Assembly (NCBI GenBank): GCA_008330645.1
Contig: VLTN01000113.1
Coordinates: 1 to 32,071 of the forward strand
Direction of reading: 5' to 3'
DNA length: 32,071 nucleotides
Source: Cafeteria roenbergensis
Lineage: Eukaryota > Sar > Bigyra > Bicosoecida > Cafeteriaceae
Shown here piece by piece: positions 1 to 10,265 of this stretch. The translations under genes and the position numbers were made by a program. Position 1 is the stretch's first letter; the number at the start of each line of letters is the position of its first letter. Below the pieces are notes generated by a model. It was not told the origin of the DNA and did no database searches. It saw only the letters and a program-made list of their open reading frames with translations.

Positions 1-391
1 TTCCACCGCGTGGCGCAGCTCGTGTCGGCTCTGCATGTGACCACCACGGCCGCCTCGCAAGCATGGATGTCGGCCTCGCCGACAGTGGCTCTGCCGTCGG
101 CTCTGCCAGTCAATCTACGGCTGACGCTGTGGTGATTGCAGCAGCCTTCGCCGCGATCGGAGCCGTTCGGCGGCTTCGCGCGGGGCTGCTGTGGAGAGAC
201 TTTGTCTCGCTCCAATCCGCGGCAGCGGAGCTGAGTCATGATCTGGTCACGAGCCAATCAGGAGTCAGTCATATGCCTGAAGACGTCGCCCCAACGCCCA
301 GTGCCGCACCTGGCCAGCCGCGCGACTCGCGGCCAGTCGCCTGGCCGGAGGGCCTGCCTCAGGCTGAGAGGCTTGATCTCAGGGCGGTTCG
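1..391 (+). other. 5' part of the large Ala-rich gene; reading frame uncertain
   Basis: The window opens inside sequence with the same style as the gene that follows: Ala/Ser-rich coding potential and many GCTCTGC words. The frame beginning at base 1 reads as a plausible helical peptide (starting FHRVAQLVSALHV) but meets a stop near base 135. The frame beginning at ATG 63 stays open to 656 and also looks protein-like up to about 420. The main frame takes over from about 392. Moving between frames implies at least one intron or upstream exon boundary that I cannot place. The true start codon is either here or left of the window. Confidence 0.3.
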
Positions 392-2511
392 GTGGGCGTT
401 GGCTCTGCCAACGGCTCTGGAGGGCGGGGGTTGCACTGGCAGTCGATGCTGTCTGCAAGGGTTGCGGCTCTGTTTGACTCTCTTCGTGCGGTTTCGTCGT
501 CGCCAGGGTGTCACTGCTCGAAGCGGCCGGCTCTGCGGCATACTGGCTCTGCCGGTAACCGGCTCTGCCCGTGCTGGAGCCGGCGGTGCCGGTCTGGCGC
601 TCCTGCTGCCGAGAGCAGCTCTGCCGGCGGCAGCGCCCGTATTGACGGATCGGTGATGCCGACTGACCACGCAGCTCTGCCTCGCGCCGCCGCGGTGCAA
701 TGCCTTAAAGGGGTGGCAGAGCCCCTGCGGCGGGTGCTGGACGCAGACGAGGCGATCTCCGGCGGCCGGTGGAAGGCTGCCCAGCTGGCGATCGACGAAG
801 CGACTGCTTTGCTCAAGCAAGGAGGCGCGGCTCTGCCCGCTTGGCTGTGTGTTTTCCGATGGCGGCTGGAGCTGATCGCGGCTCTGCAGGCGGTTGCTGA
901 TGTGCTGGCGATGGAGGTGCCGTTTGGCTCTGCAACGGTTTCAGGCGCGAGCCTTCGTCGGTGCGTTGAGCAGGGATCGATGGCGCTCCGGCGTCTGCAG
1001 GTCGCCAGTCGAAGACGTTTCTCCGCGGTTTCGCCAAAGGAGTCGCTCAGAGATGATGGTTCGACAGACGTGGGCACTCACCAAGGCCAAGGCTTGTCTC
1101 AGGATCGCGAACCCGCCGGCGCGGCGCCGACGCCAGCAGCCAGGACTGCTGGCTGCGGAGCGGCTGGCCAATCCTCTGCGCGGTTCCCTGAGGAAGCCGC
1201 ACCGCCGAGCGACCTCGCGCTGCAGGGGGCGGCGAAACGCTCCGCCGACGCTCTGGCCGCTGCGGTGCGACTGTGGGCGACGTGCGAGGATGGGAAGTGG
1301 GACGACGTGAAACCGCTTGCCGCAGCGCTTGCCGCTCAAGGTGACAGGCCCCTGCGGCTTGCAGCATCGCCGGCCAGTCACGGCCAAGTCTTCCCACCAT
1401 CACTGGATGAGTGGCTCGCCGAGCACGGCAGGGAGGTGCGCCGGTCAGCTGTCCGTCACGCGCATCAGCTGACGGCAGAGCTTGACTGGGACGTGATTGT
1501 GCTCGCAGCGCAGCAGGCCGCCGGAATGAGCGACGCGGCATCTCTCGCCGTGGGCAGAGCCGCTGTGGTCGGGGAAGACGTCGACCACTTTGACCAGCGA
1601 GCCGCTCTGCAGCTTCAATGGGTCACAAGTGACCCACCACAAGCAGTGGCAGCCGTGGAGTCGGCGGAACGAATGGCCGCGTTCATTGTCCAGGCCAGTG
1701 GCGGGGACAGGGACGTGATCCCGGCCGGACTGGCGGCTGATGGCGGGGGCGGCTGCCTCGAAGCATCGACTGCGGGCGGCTTCGCAAGGGCCGTCGATGA
1801 CGCGGAGTCCTTGGTCGATCGATCTGCCCCCGCGACATGGGCAATGTGGAACGGCTTGTGGTCACTGATGATGCTCAGAAGACTGGCTGGTGATGGCCAG
1901 TGGACCGTGATTCAGTCAGCCTGGAATCCGCCCGCGGACGGGGCAGCGCACTGCGACGTGGCGAACCATATGGCCGGCGGCGATGCGACCGTGACTGGAT
2001 TGCGACCGGGTCATGATTGCACGGCTTCTGATGAAGCGGAATCGGCGGCTTCCACCGCAACCAGACGGCTGGCAACCGCCGTCACCGCTGCCTCAGCAGA
2101 GCTCAGCCGGAGATGCAGAGCTGCGATCGACCAAGCGAAGCGCTGTGCGGCCCAGCCGAGTGACCCCGGTGCTCTGCCGGCCGAGCTGGTGTCCAGCTGG
2201 CGCGCGATGAAGGCTCGTCTCTCGCTGGCAGAGCCCCTGTGGGCGCAGTGCGGGATTGAGACCATGGGCGAGTCGCTGGCAGAGCTGGCAGAGCTGGATT
2301 CTTCGGACGACGATGAGGAAGGAGTGAACGTTGGTGCTGGTGCTGGTGCTGGTGCTGGTGCTGGTGCTGGTGCTGGTGCTGGTTCTGGTTCTGCTGACGT
2401 TGGTGCCGGCGCCGGTGCTGGTGCTGGTTCTGGTTCTGCTGACGTTGGTGCCGGCGCCGGTGCTGGTGCTGGTGCTGGTGCTGCTGACGTTGGTGCCGAC
2501 GACGGTGCTGG

Positions 2512-2544
<33 letters not shown>

Positions 2545-5500
2545 TGCTGGTGCTGCTGCTGGTTTTGGACGTGGTGCTGGCGATTGCACTCCCACGGACC
2601 CCTCACCAGGCGACGATGTGGCGTGCGAAGGCGGCTCTGCCTTGGATACGGCAGCCGTCAGACGTCAGGCTGCGAGGCCTACTGATGCCGGCTGGCGGTT
2701 TCACGAATGGACAGCGGAGTCGCTCATGTGCTTGGTGGACGTTGGCGCCACGCTGGTGAGCGACGCCGTGTCTCTCGCAAAGGAAGGATCCAGGAGAGCG
2801 ATGGTACCCATGGCCCTTCGAGCTCTGCAGCTGGCCGTGGACCAGCACTCTGGGAGCAGATCGGACGATGAAGTGACATCTGCACTTCGCCTTGCGAGCA
2901 GAGCTGGAATCCTTCCTAATCGGTCCTGGGAGTCGCTCGGCGAATCCGCCCGTCCCGACGACACTGGCGACGACGTCGCTGAAACTCCGTTCGAGCTCGG
3001 CTCTGCCGGCGACGGCCACGCGCCCGGCCCTCCGGACGACGCCGTGGTGGAGGCGTACTGGGAGGCGGCTCTGGGTGGTTGGGAACCACCTTCATCGCGC
3101 AGGTCGCTGCAACAGCCGCAGGCGGCTCTGCATGACGCCACAACGTCAGAGGATCCTGCTGCCGGGCATGCGGGTATCACCGGTCTGTCAGACGAGGCAG
3201 CTGAGGAGGAGGAGCGCCGTCTGATGGCAGAGCTGGGACTGACAGCGGACGCCGCCAATGCGACACTCCCCGAACGCCCACCAGCAACAGGCGAAACCGC
3301 TGGCGTCCTTGCTCCCGCGGAGGGTGGCACCGTTCGCGCTGCGCCGACCCCGCGGCCTGAGGCCGTCCGTCCAGAGCGCAGCCGTGCCGAGTCGCGCCAC
3401 AGCCCGTCGCAGGCGCGCCCGCGGCAGCATCGCTCCAGCGATTATTCGACAACGAACAAATATTCGAAACAAGGTGCGCTTGACATTGACGGATCAGCGG
3501 CTGCGGCAGCGGCAGCGGCTGGAGCAGCCGCTGCAACACCAGAACCAGCGGTGACTGCAGGAGGGGCAGCGATGGTCAGTCTCGAGTTCGAGGGTCGCCG
3601 TCCATCAGCAGCCAGTCATCAACAAGTCAAGGACCAGTCATGGGGTCTGCAACTGGCTGGCCAAGTGAGTGACGTGGCGACTGGGCTCACGTCGTCTCGT
3701 GATCCTTCTATGACTCCGGCAAGACCCAGCAATGACTCGCGGCTGAATGACCCAGGCGCATCCGCTGGAGTCGAAGGCGCCGGTGGAGTGAAAGTCGCGT
3801 CTCACCGAGCGATGGCAGAGTCACTCGTGACCACTCTGCGCAAGCAATGCAGAGCCGTTGAGCGACTCGAAGCGGCTCTGCATCTGGAGCGCTTGCCCAC
3901 TGGGGCCGAGCTGGACCGCCAATCGGAAGCGAGACGGTCGCCAGTCGTGGTCGCATCAGCACTCCATCAGTGCTGCATCATTGGGATGCACCTCGGGCGC
4001 ATTCCCGCCGCGGCAGAGGCAGTGGCTTTGCTCGTTGGAGCAGCCCGGCTGACGTCCACTGGCAGAGCGGCGCTGTCCACAGCTGACGTCGGCGCAGCCG
4101 CAGACGTGACGCAGAAAGCGAGGCTGCTTCGTGTCGAGCTGGCGTCCCCGCTGACGTCAGCGCTGCGTCACCTCAGCGGGGTCTCTGGCGAAACCGCCCA
4201 GGCGCTGCAGGCACGCATGGTGATGCATCACGGGTCGGTCATGCGCCGGTCTGCAGCGGCGTTGCCAGCCGTCGACGAGGGTGTTGAAAGCCACGCAGAA
4301 ATCACTGGCGCAGCAAAGGGGCCTGTCACGGCCTTGTCACGCCCTCGTCACGGGCAGCTCACCATGTCATCACTTTCGACGCCAGAGGTTGCAGCGACCC
4401 GGCTAAAGCAGTCAGACGCAGCTGTCGCCACTGCACTGGTCGCTCGGCGGTCGGCCATCGAATCCTTCCTGTCTGCCAACGGGCGGCAGAGCCTTGAAGT
4501 GACCCGCTTCCCGGGCCTTGTTCGACCGGCTGAGCGGCTTGCGAAGGTGTGCGGCATCGCGGCTGAAGAAGGATCGCGGTCAGTCTCGCACCACGGATCC
4601 ATCATGGGCCAGTCTGCCACCGGTCGTGGGCGGGTCAGTATTTCTCGCTGCCTGTCGTACTCAGACCGGCCCATCAGCTCTCCGCTGACAGCCTTGCCGG
4701 CGCATCTGGCAGAGCTTGCTGTCCGTTGTCACATGTCCATCATCGGTTTCACGGAAGCAGGGTCGGGTCTGACCCCACCGTCTGACAACCGACACCTCCG
4801 GGACGGGTCGCCGCCTGGTGGCAGCAACGCCGCCGTTGACATCAGCATCGACGTCGACGGCTCCGCATCGCTCGGCAGAGCCGTTCTGCAGCTGGCGGCG
4901 GGCATGCCAGCCATCCGTGCCGAGCTCTACCTACAGCTCTGCCGGCAGATCCGTGGCTGTTCCCGCGCGACTGTTCTTCGGCGGTGCTGGGTGTTGCTGC
5001 GCTGTCTCTGCCGCGTCGCAACCCCGTCACCGCGCAGTCTCCCGTTTGTCGAGGCATTTTTGCTGCAGAGAGGACGCGCAGAGCCACTTCGTGAGCTCTA
5101 CCGAGGCATCCTGGATCGTTACGACGTGTCTCGGTTTATGGGCTCGCTGGAGAGTGTGGTTGCGGCCGGCGATGGCGACGACGGCGTCTCCGCGGCGGGC
5201 TCCGCGTCGTCTGCCGATTCAGCTCCGGACGACGTCGACCTGTCCGTTGAGTTGAGCGACTCTGGTGCCGGGGAATTGCTCCGCCGCTGCTGGGCGGAGG
5301 AGGCCGATGCGGGCTGGGGTGTCCCCTCGCTGGCGTCGAGTCGCGCCGCTGCCAGCCGGTACTGGCTTCAGGGGAGTGCCGCCGTCACTGCTGGTGCTGG
5401 TGGCGTCGCTGCTGGTGCTGGTGGCGTCGCTGCTGGTGCTGGTGGCGTCGCTGCTGGTGCCATTGGCGGCGACTGGGCGGACCGGCTCTTCGCGCCAGTG

Positions 5501-6076
5501 GGCCCCGACGGGGCCCCAATGCCTGCACCTGGGAGTCAACTCGGGCGGCCTATGCAGGCAAGCGGGCCAACAACCCCAGCGGCATCAGTTGCTGGTCGCC
5601 TGACAATCACAGAAGCCGGGAGGAATTCGCTTCCGACCGCGAGGCAGGGCCCCTCCAATCGCTCGTCCATCACGGGCCAGTCGCACGGCTTTCAGATCGT
5701 AGTCTCGCCAGAGCCGCGCCCCTCCATGTCTCCGGCCATGCCTGTCACCGGTCAGTCAGGGCAGCATCGCGCCGAGTCACTGGTGCGGTCAGCGCCTGGC
5801 AGCTCGCTGTCCCGTGAGGCTCTGCCGGCTGCAGAGCTGAATCGGCTGGTTCGTGCGTTGCTGCACTGGGCGATGGAAGGAGCCTTGGCAGAGCCACCGG
5901 CAGAGCTCGCGTCTGAATCCCTGGATTGGACCCAGCTCTGCCAAGGGCAGCCGGGCCCACGGACCTCGGACGCACGGTTGCTGCCACGGGGACCTGTCGA
6001 TGCTCCGTCGCCGTCCATCACCAGCCAATCGTGCGGCAACGAACGGGACGTCAAACTCATCTCATGGGTCCGTTGA
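392..6076 (+). CDS. Large Ala-rich protein with MyTH4-like domain (main frame)
   Basis: About 1,890 codons are open in one frame. The first codon is GTG, so this is a frame boundary rather than a proven start; a 5' exon is likely. Most of the protein is Ala/Ser/Gly-rich and probably disordered, with a Gly-Ala tract at about residues 647-730 and a GAGGVAA heptapeptide repeat near residue 1670. The recognisable part is residues ~1425-1585 (about 4665-5150). It has a PISSPL segment, then a helix, then AELYLQLCRQI, a Trp-containing LRRCWVLLRCLCRV helix and a PFVEAFL helix, matching the order and spacing of MyTH4 domains of myosins and kinesins (DEIYCQ..KQ, rgW.Ll.lc, p....yl..fL). MyTH4 domains bind microtubules or filopodial and ciliary partners. 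No motor or FERM domain is seen here, so the function is unknown. The frame changes near 6000 to the one used up to 7479. Confidence 0.5.
2332..2580 (+). repeat. (GGTGCT)n-type microsatellite coding Gly-Ala
   Basis: Imperfect hexamer and trinucleotide runs (GGTGCT, then GCTGCT) encode an uninterrupted Gly-Ala then Ala-rich stretch. Two spacers containing TCTGCTGACGTTGGTGCC recur inside it, so a unit of about 57-60 bp has also duplicated. The frame is kept throughout. Length variation between individuals is likely. Confidence 0.85.
4665..5150 (+). other. MyTH4-like domain region
   Basis: This is the only part of the first gene with a family-like pattern. The N-terminal part (SDRPISSPL, then a helix with LAELAVRCHMSIIGF) fits the start of MyTH4 domains. 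After a low-complexity insert of about 45 residues comes the core: AELYLQLCRQI, then LRRCWVLLRCLCRV, then SPRSLPFVEAFLL. The Glu of the usual DEIYCQ motif is kept and the Asp is Ala. A profile search would be needed to be sure. Confidence 0.55.
5387..5462 (+). repeat. 21-bp tandem repeat coding GAGGVAA
   Basis: Three nearly perfect copies plus a partial copy of a 21-bp unit encode the heptapeptide GAGGVAA. It lies downstream of the MyTH4-like region in the main frame of the large gene. Confidence 0.85.
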
Positions 6077-7479
6077 CGCCTGCCACGGGAGGCCACTCCC
6101 TCGCGCATCACCGGCCCATCTCCCCAGAGTCATCGCTCAGTCACGCGCTCACTCCGTCCTCGCTCGTGTCCCGCGGCACGGCAGAGCCAGCAGGGAGGAC
6201 TCCTATCTCCTGGCAGAGCCGAAAGCTGGAAGGATCTGCGTCGCCGCGGCGTCGATCTGCCCCGCTTCGGGGCGACCCACTCGTGCCGGCGACAAAGTGG
6301 CAGAGCCGGTCTCCAGAGCGACCGCTTCGCATGTCCAGCCACCCCGAGCAACGGCTAGATTTGGACGGCGTCATTGCGCCAGGGGCGCGCTCCATCGAAC
6401 GCTCGGGAGCGGCAGAGCCTCCGTTGCAGCGACATCAGCGGACGCTGCTGCAGCAGCAGCACCAGCGGCGGTCTGACCGCCCGGCTACGACCCGTGACGC
6501 GGGGGACCCGTCGGGGCCCCATGGTGCCCTGGATATGCCAGAACTCGCCAAGCCACATCATGTCACGACAGTTCAGGCGCCGGTCGAACGCCAGTCGCGG
6601 CGCCATCCGAGCCTCCAAACGGGTCGCGCCGCTCTGCGCGCCGCCGCGCGACCCGGCCGCATCGACGTCCAGACGCCGACGGCGTCGTCTGCAGCTCCAC
6701 CGACTCTGACTCCGCGGCAGAGCCCGTTGTCAACGGCCAGAAGCAGAGCATCGCTTGGCCAGCCGGTTCCTCTGTCGTCGCCGTCGGCCACAACCAAGCC
6801 GCGGGCATTCGCAGTGTTCGGTCGTGCTTCTGGCGGCGACAGTGGGTCGCGCTGGAGAGCGACGGGGTCAGACTCCGATGGCGTGGCTCTGCGCACCAGC
6901 GGCTCGCTGGAGGCAGAGCCGCCGGTTGCTAAAGTGGAGTCACTCGCTGCTGTGCGGCCAGACGACGCGTCGACCAGTACTTCAAATGCGCGCCGTGGCC
7001 AGCGCCGGCCCTTGAGCTATGGCGTTCGTCCGAGCTTCGCTGCCTCAACCGGGCCTGCTGAGGATGCCAAGCGGAGCCAAGCAGGTGAGAGGCCGTTTCC
7101 GGCGGATCAGGTGCGGGCGCAGGCGAGGCATGGAGGGCACCCGGAGCAGGAGGAGTGGCTGCGGGCGGCAGAGCCCCCGCCGCCGCCGCAGCCACAGCGG
7201 CAGCCACAGCAGCAGCAGCAGCGGCAGCTTAAGACTTTCGGAGGCGGCGATCCTGGGATGGACCGCGAGAAGGATCAGACGCCCACCGAAACGGCGACGG
7301 AGGCGCTGATGCGGCTAGCCGCTGCCCCTGTGCACGCCGCGGCCGGCTCTGCAGCGGCGGCAAGCGCAGCAACTGCGGACCACGCCGGGGCCAGCGATGC
7401 AGCGAGGGAGCGTGCCGAAAGTGGGGAGGCAGGTGACTCGGACGCCGACAGCTGGGGCAGCGGCAACGACCCTGGGTGA
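5926..7479 (+). CDS. C-terminal frame of the large Ala-rich gene
   Basis: The main frame stops at 6076 (TGA), but the frame open from 5926 continues coding-like sequence to 7479. It keeps the composition of the upstream protein: Ser/Arg/Pro-rich, with AEP and AE words from in-frame GCAGAGC. It then has a Pro/Gln tract (about 7168-7230) and an acidic tail ending in DSDADSWGSGNDPG. The overlap of the two frames at 5926-6076 suggests a short intron or a single-base frame change there; I could not find an obvious GT-AG pair. The terminal TGA lies inside a perfect donor-like GG|GTGAGT at 7474-7481, so the stop may be intronic and the gene may continue. No domain is recognised. Confidence 0.35.
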   Translation: MDPALPRAAGPTDLGRTVAATGTCRCSVAVHHQPIVRQRTGRQTHLMGPLTPATGGHSLAHHRPISPESSLSHALTPSSLVSRGTAEPAGRTPISWQSRKLEGSASPRRRSAPLRGDPLVPATKWQSRSPERPLRMSSHPEQRLDLDGVIAPGARSIERSGAAEPPLQRHQRTLLQQQHQRRSDRPATTRDAGDPSGPHGALDMPELAKPHHVTTVQAPVERQSRRHPSLQTGRAALRAAARPGRIDVQTPTASSAAPPTLTPRQSPLSTARSRASLGQPVPLSSPSATTKPRAFAVFGRASGGDSGSRWRATGSDSDGVALRTSGSLEAEPPVAKVESLAAVRPDDASTSTSNARRGQRRPLSYGVRPSFAASTGPAEDAKRSQAGERPFPADQVRAQARHGGHPEQEEWLRAAEPPPPPQPQRQPQQQQQRQLKTFGGGDPGMDREKDQTPTETATEALMRLAAAPVHAAAGSAAAASAATADHAGASDAARERAESGEAGDSDADSWGSGNDPG

Positions 7480-7482
7480 GTG
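7474..7482 (+). other. Candidate 5' splice site overlapping the apparent stop
   Basis: The end of the open frame reads CCTGG|GTGAGTG, an ideal GT-AG donor. The TGA stop is formed by the donor itself. Acceptor-like CAG sites follow within 100 bp (about 7509 and 7556). An acceptor near 7509 would join to a frame ending with a stop at 7636, but that intron would be only about 34 bp, so the reading is uncertain. Confidence 0.35.
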
Positions 7483-8032
7483 CAACGGAATCAATGAGAA
7501 TGTCGACAGATGTGTCTTCTGTGTTTCGTGCTGCACGCCTGCAACCAATGTCCAGCACGATATGCTCGCTCGCTTGAATCTCCAAGAGCTCGCCCACGGC
7601 CAACAAGCGACATGCGAGGCCTCGCATGGGCGCTAGAAAGTGCCCTTCCTGCGAGGTTGACCGGCAGCACACGTTCAATCACAGCAATGCTACTGCGTGC
7701 CACATAGCCCGGGCAGCGCATGCTTCGACCTGCGGGTGCACGTGCGCCACTTCTAAGCTCAAGAAATCAAAGACATACGGTCGAATTGAATTTGGACGAC
7801 CTTGCTCAGCGGACGCCTGATGTGCGTTGGCAAGCGCAAAGTCATTGCATGGGGCCCAAGGCACCAATGATAGTGCTCTGTTCGCTCCAAGCTGGCAATG
7901 GGGAGACACTCATGGCAATTCCATTTCACCACGAGCACGCATCGGGGCCCCTCGTGCTGCAGCGGCTTGTGCGCGTTCCAGCATCTGCATCTGGCAGCTT
8001 GCTGCATCGCTGCAGGCGAACCAGGCAATCAG
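7480..8032. other. Intergenic region between convergent genes
   Basis: This stretch of about 550 bases is less GC-rich than its flanks and lies between the 3' ends of the large + strand gene and the - strand C2/MIB-repeat gene. It probably holds both 3' UTRs, and perhaps a short last exon of the upstream gene (to 7636). I see no RNA gene, repeat or convincing ORF. Confidence 0.5.
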
Positions 8033-10265
8033 CTACATCAGCTCCATCTCCGACGGGTCCGCCAGCCAGTTGCTGTTCTTCCCAGGGAAGTCCACGCGCA
8101 TCCGGGAGTCGGACTCAACGGACTTCACAGTGCCCACATCATTGACCGATACTGACCCCCACCCGTACTTGGGCGACGACACGGACCGCTTCACACGCAC
8201 GCGAGCACCGATGCTGAACGCACCAGCGCCACCCGAGACCAGCTCCATCTCTGACGGGAAGCCAGTCCAGCTGGCGGCCTTGCCAGGGAAGTTGACCTTC
8301 ATATTCCCGTCCGAGTCGAAGCCCACAATCGTGCCCACGTCGCCCGCCGACACGGGACCCCACCCGTACTTGGGCGACGACACCGACGGCTTCACGCGCA
8401 CGCGGGCACCGACGCTGAACGCACCGGAGCCGGACGGCGCGAGCTCCATCTCCGACGGGTCCGCCAGCCAGTTGCTGTTCTTCCCAGGGAAGTCCACGCG
8501 CATCCGGGAGTCGGACTCAACGGACTTCACAGTGCCCACGTCGCCCGCCGACACCGACCCCCACCCGTACTTGGGCGACGACACCGACGGCTTCACGCGC
8601 ACGCGGGCACCGACGCTGAACGCACCGGAGCCGGACGGCGCGAGCTCCATCTCCGACGGGTCCGCCAGCCAGTTGCTGTTCTTCCCAGGGAAGTCCACGC
8701 GCATCCGGGAGTCGGACTCCACGGACTTCACAGTGCCCACGTCGCCCGCCGACACCGACCCCCACCCGTACTTGGGCGACGACACCGACGGCTTCACACG
8801 CACGCGGGCACCGACGCTGAACGCACCGGAGCCGGACGGCGCGAGCTCCATCTCCGACGGGTCCGCCAGCCAGTTGCTGTTCTTCCCAGGGAAGTCCACA
8901 CGCATCCGGGAGTCGGACTCAACGGACTTCACAGTGCCCACGTCGCCCGCCGACACCGACCCCCACCCGTACTTGGGCGACGACACCGACGGCTTCACGC
9001 GCACGCGGGCACCGATGCTGAACGCACCAGCCCCACCCGAGACCAGCTCCATCTCTGACGGGAAGCCAGTCCAGCTGGCGGCCTTGCCAGGGAAGTTGAC
9101 CTTCATATCCCCGTCCGAGTCGAAGCCCACAATCGTGCCCACGTCCCCCGCCGACACGGGACCCCACCCGTACTTGGGCGACGACACCGACGGCTTCACG
9201 CGCACGCGGGCACCGACGCTGAACGCACCGGAGCCAGGTGTGCCCAGCCCACATTCGCCGTTCGTTGGGGCGCTGGCTCCGGCTTCGGCCTCCTTGGCTG
9301 CCTCTGCTGCCGCCTTTGCTGCTGCCGCTTCTGCTGCTGCCGCTTCTGCTGCTGCCACTTCTGCTGCTGCCGCTTCTGCTGCTGCCGCTTCTGCGGCCGC
9401 TGCTGCTGCCGCTGCTGCTGCCGCTTCTGCCGCTGCCCGCTCCTCGGCGAAGGCCTGCTCGGCTGCGGCTTTGCGGCTGCGCCGCGGATGCTGCTTCTGC
9501 CGCGGCCGCGGCCTCTGCTGCTGCTGCGGCGGCAGCTTCCGCCTCGCTGCGGGCGGCGCGCAGCGCCAGCCCGGAGCATACACAGGCACGTTCAGCTCAA
9601 TGATGGCATCCACCTTGCCTGCCGGCTTGCCTTCGTACTCGAGCTCGAACTGCTTCCGCTCTCGTCCGGCTTCGAGGGTCGCAACGTCGATGACCACCGC
9701 TCCGATGCGAGTGTCAGCGCTCAAGGAGTTCTTGTCAAACACGTCGAAAATGAGCTGCACGCTGTCGCTTGGGTCTGTGCGCTGAAGCGTCTCGATCGCG
9801 GCCTTCCAGCCGTGGGGCGGGTTCCAGCGAGGATCGCGGCCGCCACTGCCGATGACCGGCGAGATGCGCGTGCCCTCCTTTTTGCCGTTGATGAGCAGGG
9901 ACAACTTGACGAACGGGTCGTTCTTGCCAGCAAGGAAGCCCGTCTCGGCCTGTCAATCAGGCAAGGCTCACCGGGCAGGCACGTTTGGGTCACTCCAGCA
10001 GACTTGCAACCTCACGGCAGCGGGGCGCGAACGTCCCCGCCCCGGCCCCCGCCTTGGCAGTCAAGGACTCGCACTGCAAAGGCGCCTGAAGACAGCTGGG
10101 TTCCAGCTGGGCGGCGGGACGGCAGCCCGGCACCACCGCCCCGGCCGGCGTGCGGGGCTGCAGCTGTGCGGCCCGGGCGATCGAGCCGGCTGGGCTCACC
10201 TTGCGGAGGTCGGCGCACCCCAGCAACGCCACGCGAACATCCAGCTTGACACGCGACTCTGCCAT
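8033..10265 (-). CDS. C2-domain protein with six Mind-bomb-type SH3 repeats (two exons)
   Basis: On the - strand, ATG at 10265-10263 opens exon 1 (10265-10200; MAESRVKLDVRV...ADLRK). Exon 2 runs 9949-8033 and begins AETGFLAGKNDPFVKLSL. Joined, they give about 660 residues. Residues ~5-105 form a C2 domain: beta-strand DVRVALLGC, KNDPFVKL, LIFDVFDKN and the GAVVIDVATL strand. C2 domains usually bind membranes, often with Ca2+; the Asp residues in NDP and DVFDKN fit Ca2+ loops. A basic, Gln/Pro-rich linker and an Ala/Glu-rich helical segment (~150-235) follow. Then come six 67-residue repeats of the form F-GARVRVKPSVSSPKYGWG...GDVGT...V(D/N)FPG...W...PSEMEL, like the SH3-type repeats of Mind bomb E3 ligases. 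No RING finger is present. The gene is divergent from DGAT2 and probably shares its promoter region. Confidence 0.8.
8036..9240 (-). repeat. Six tandem 201-bp coding repeats, order A-B-B-B-A-B
   Basis: The word CTGAACG recurs at 8214, 8415, 8616, 8817, 9018 and 9219 on the + strand, exactly 201 bp apart. Two subtypes alternate in protein order: A (GPVSAGDVGTIVGFDSDG...AASWTGFPSEMELVSG) and B (GSVSAGDVGTVKSVESDS...NSNWLADPSEMELAPSG). The units differ by only a few bases within a subtype, so the array expanded recently or is homogenised. The last unit has diverged slightly (KRSVSS; SVNDVG). Confidence 0.95.
9285..9440 (-). repeat. 15-bp Ala-rich tandem repeats
   Basis: Runs of GCTTCTGCTGCTGCC-like units on the + strand encode, on the - strand, AEAAA/AAEAA repeats. 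This forms an Ala/Glu-rich, probably helical spacer between the C2 domain and the SH3-type repeats. Confidence 0.85.
9950..10199 (-). other. Spliceosomal intron (250 bp, phase 0)
   Basis: On the - strand the donor is AAG|GTGAGC and the acceptor is CTGATTGACAG|GCC, with a branch-like CTGAT just upstream. Removing it joins two halves of one C2 domain (ADLRK to AETGFLAGKNDPFVKL) without changing frame. Without splicing, exon 2 meets a stop (TGA at 9955-9953) immediately upstream. Confidence 0.85.

Larger units (their letters stand above)
1..7480. repeat. Dense field of dispersed GCAGAGC / GCTCTGC heptamers
   Basis: By hand count there are about 55-60 copies, split roughly evenly between orientations, for example around 75, 90, 555, 575, 835, 2280-2300, 3005, 4880, 5880-5910, 6300, 6905 and 7330. 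In the remaining 24.6 kb I count fewer than 20. They occur in different codon frames, giving A-L, A-E, G-S-A, G-R-A or Q-S peptides, so the repetition is not explained by one peptide motif. Confidence 0.6.

Noticed and set aside
2011-2606. - strand poly-Ala/Pro and poly-Gln frames
   Set aside because: These are reverse readings of the GGTGCT microsatellite in the + strand gene.
8036-9240. CRISPR-like array
   Set aside because: The 201-bp units are contiguous coding repeats with no variable spacers, in a eukaryotic gene.
7827-9785. 652-codon + strand frame across the 201-bp repeats
   Set aside because: The - strand frame has a C2 domain, Mind-bomb-like repeats and a precise intron; the + strand frame has no such support.
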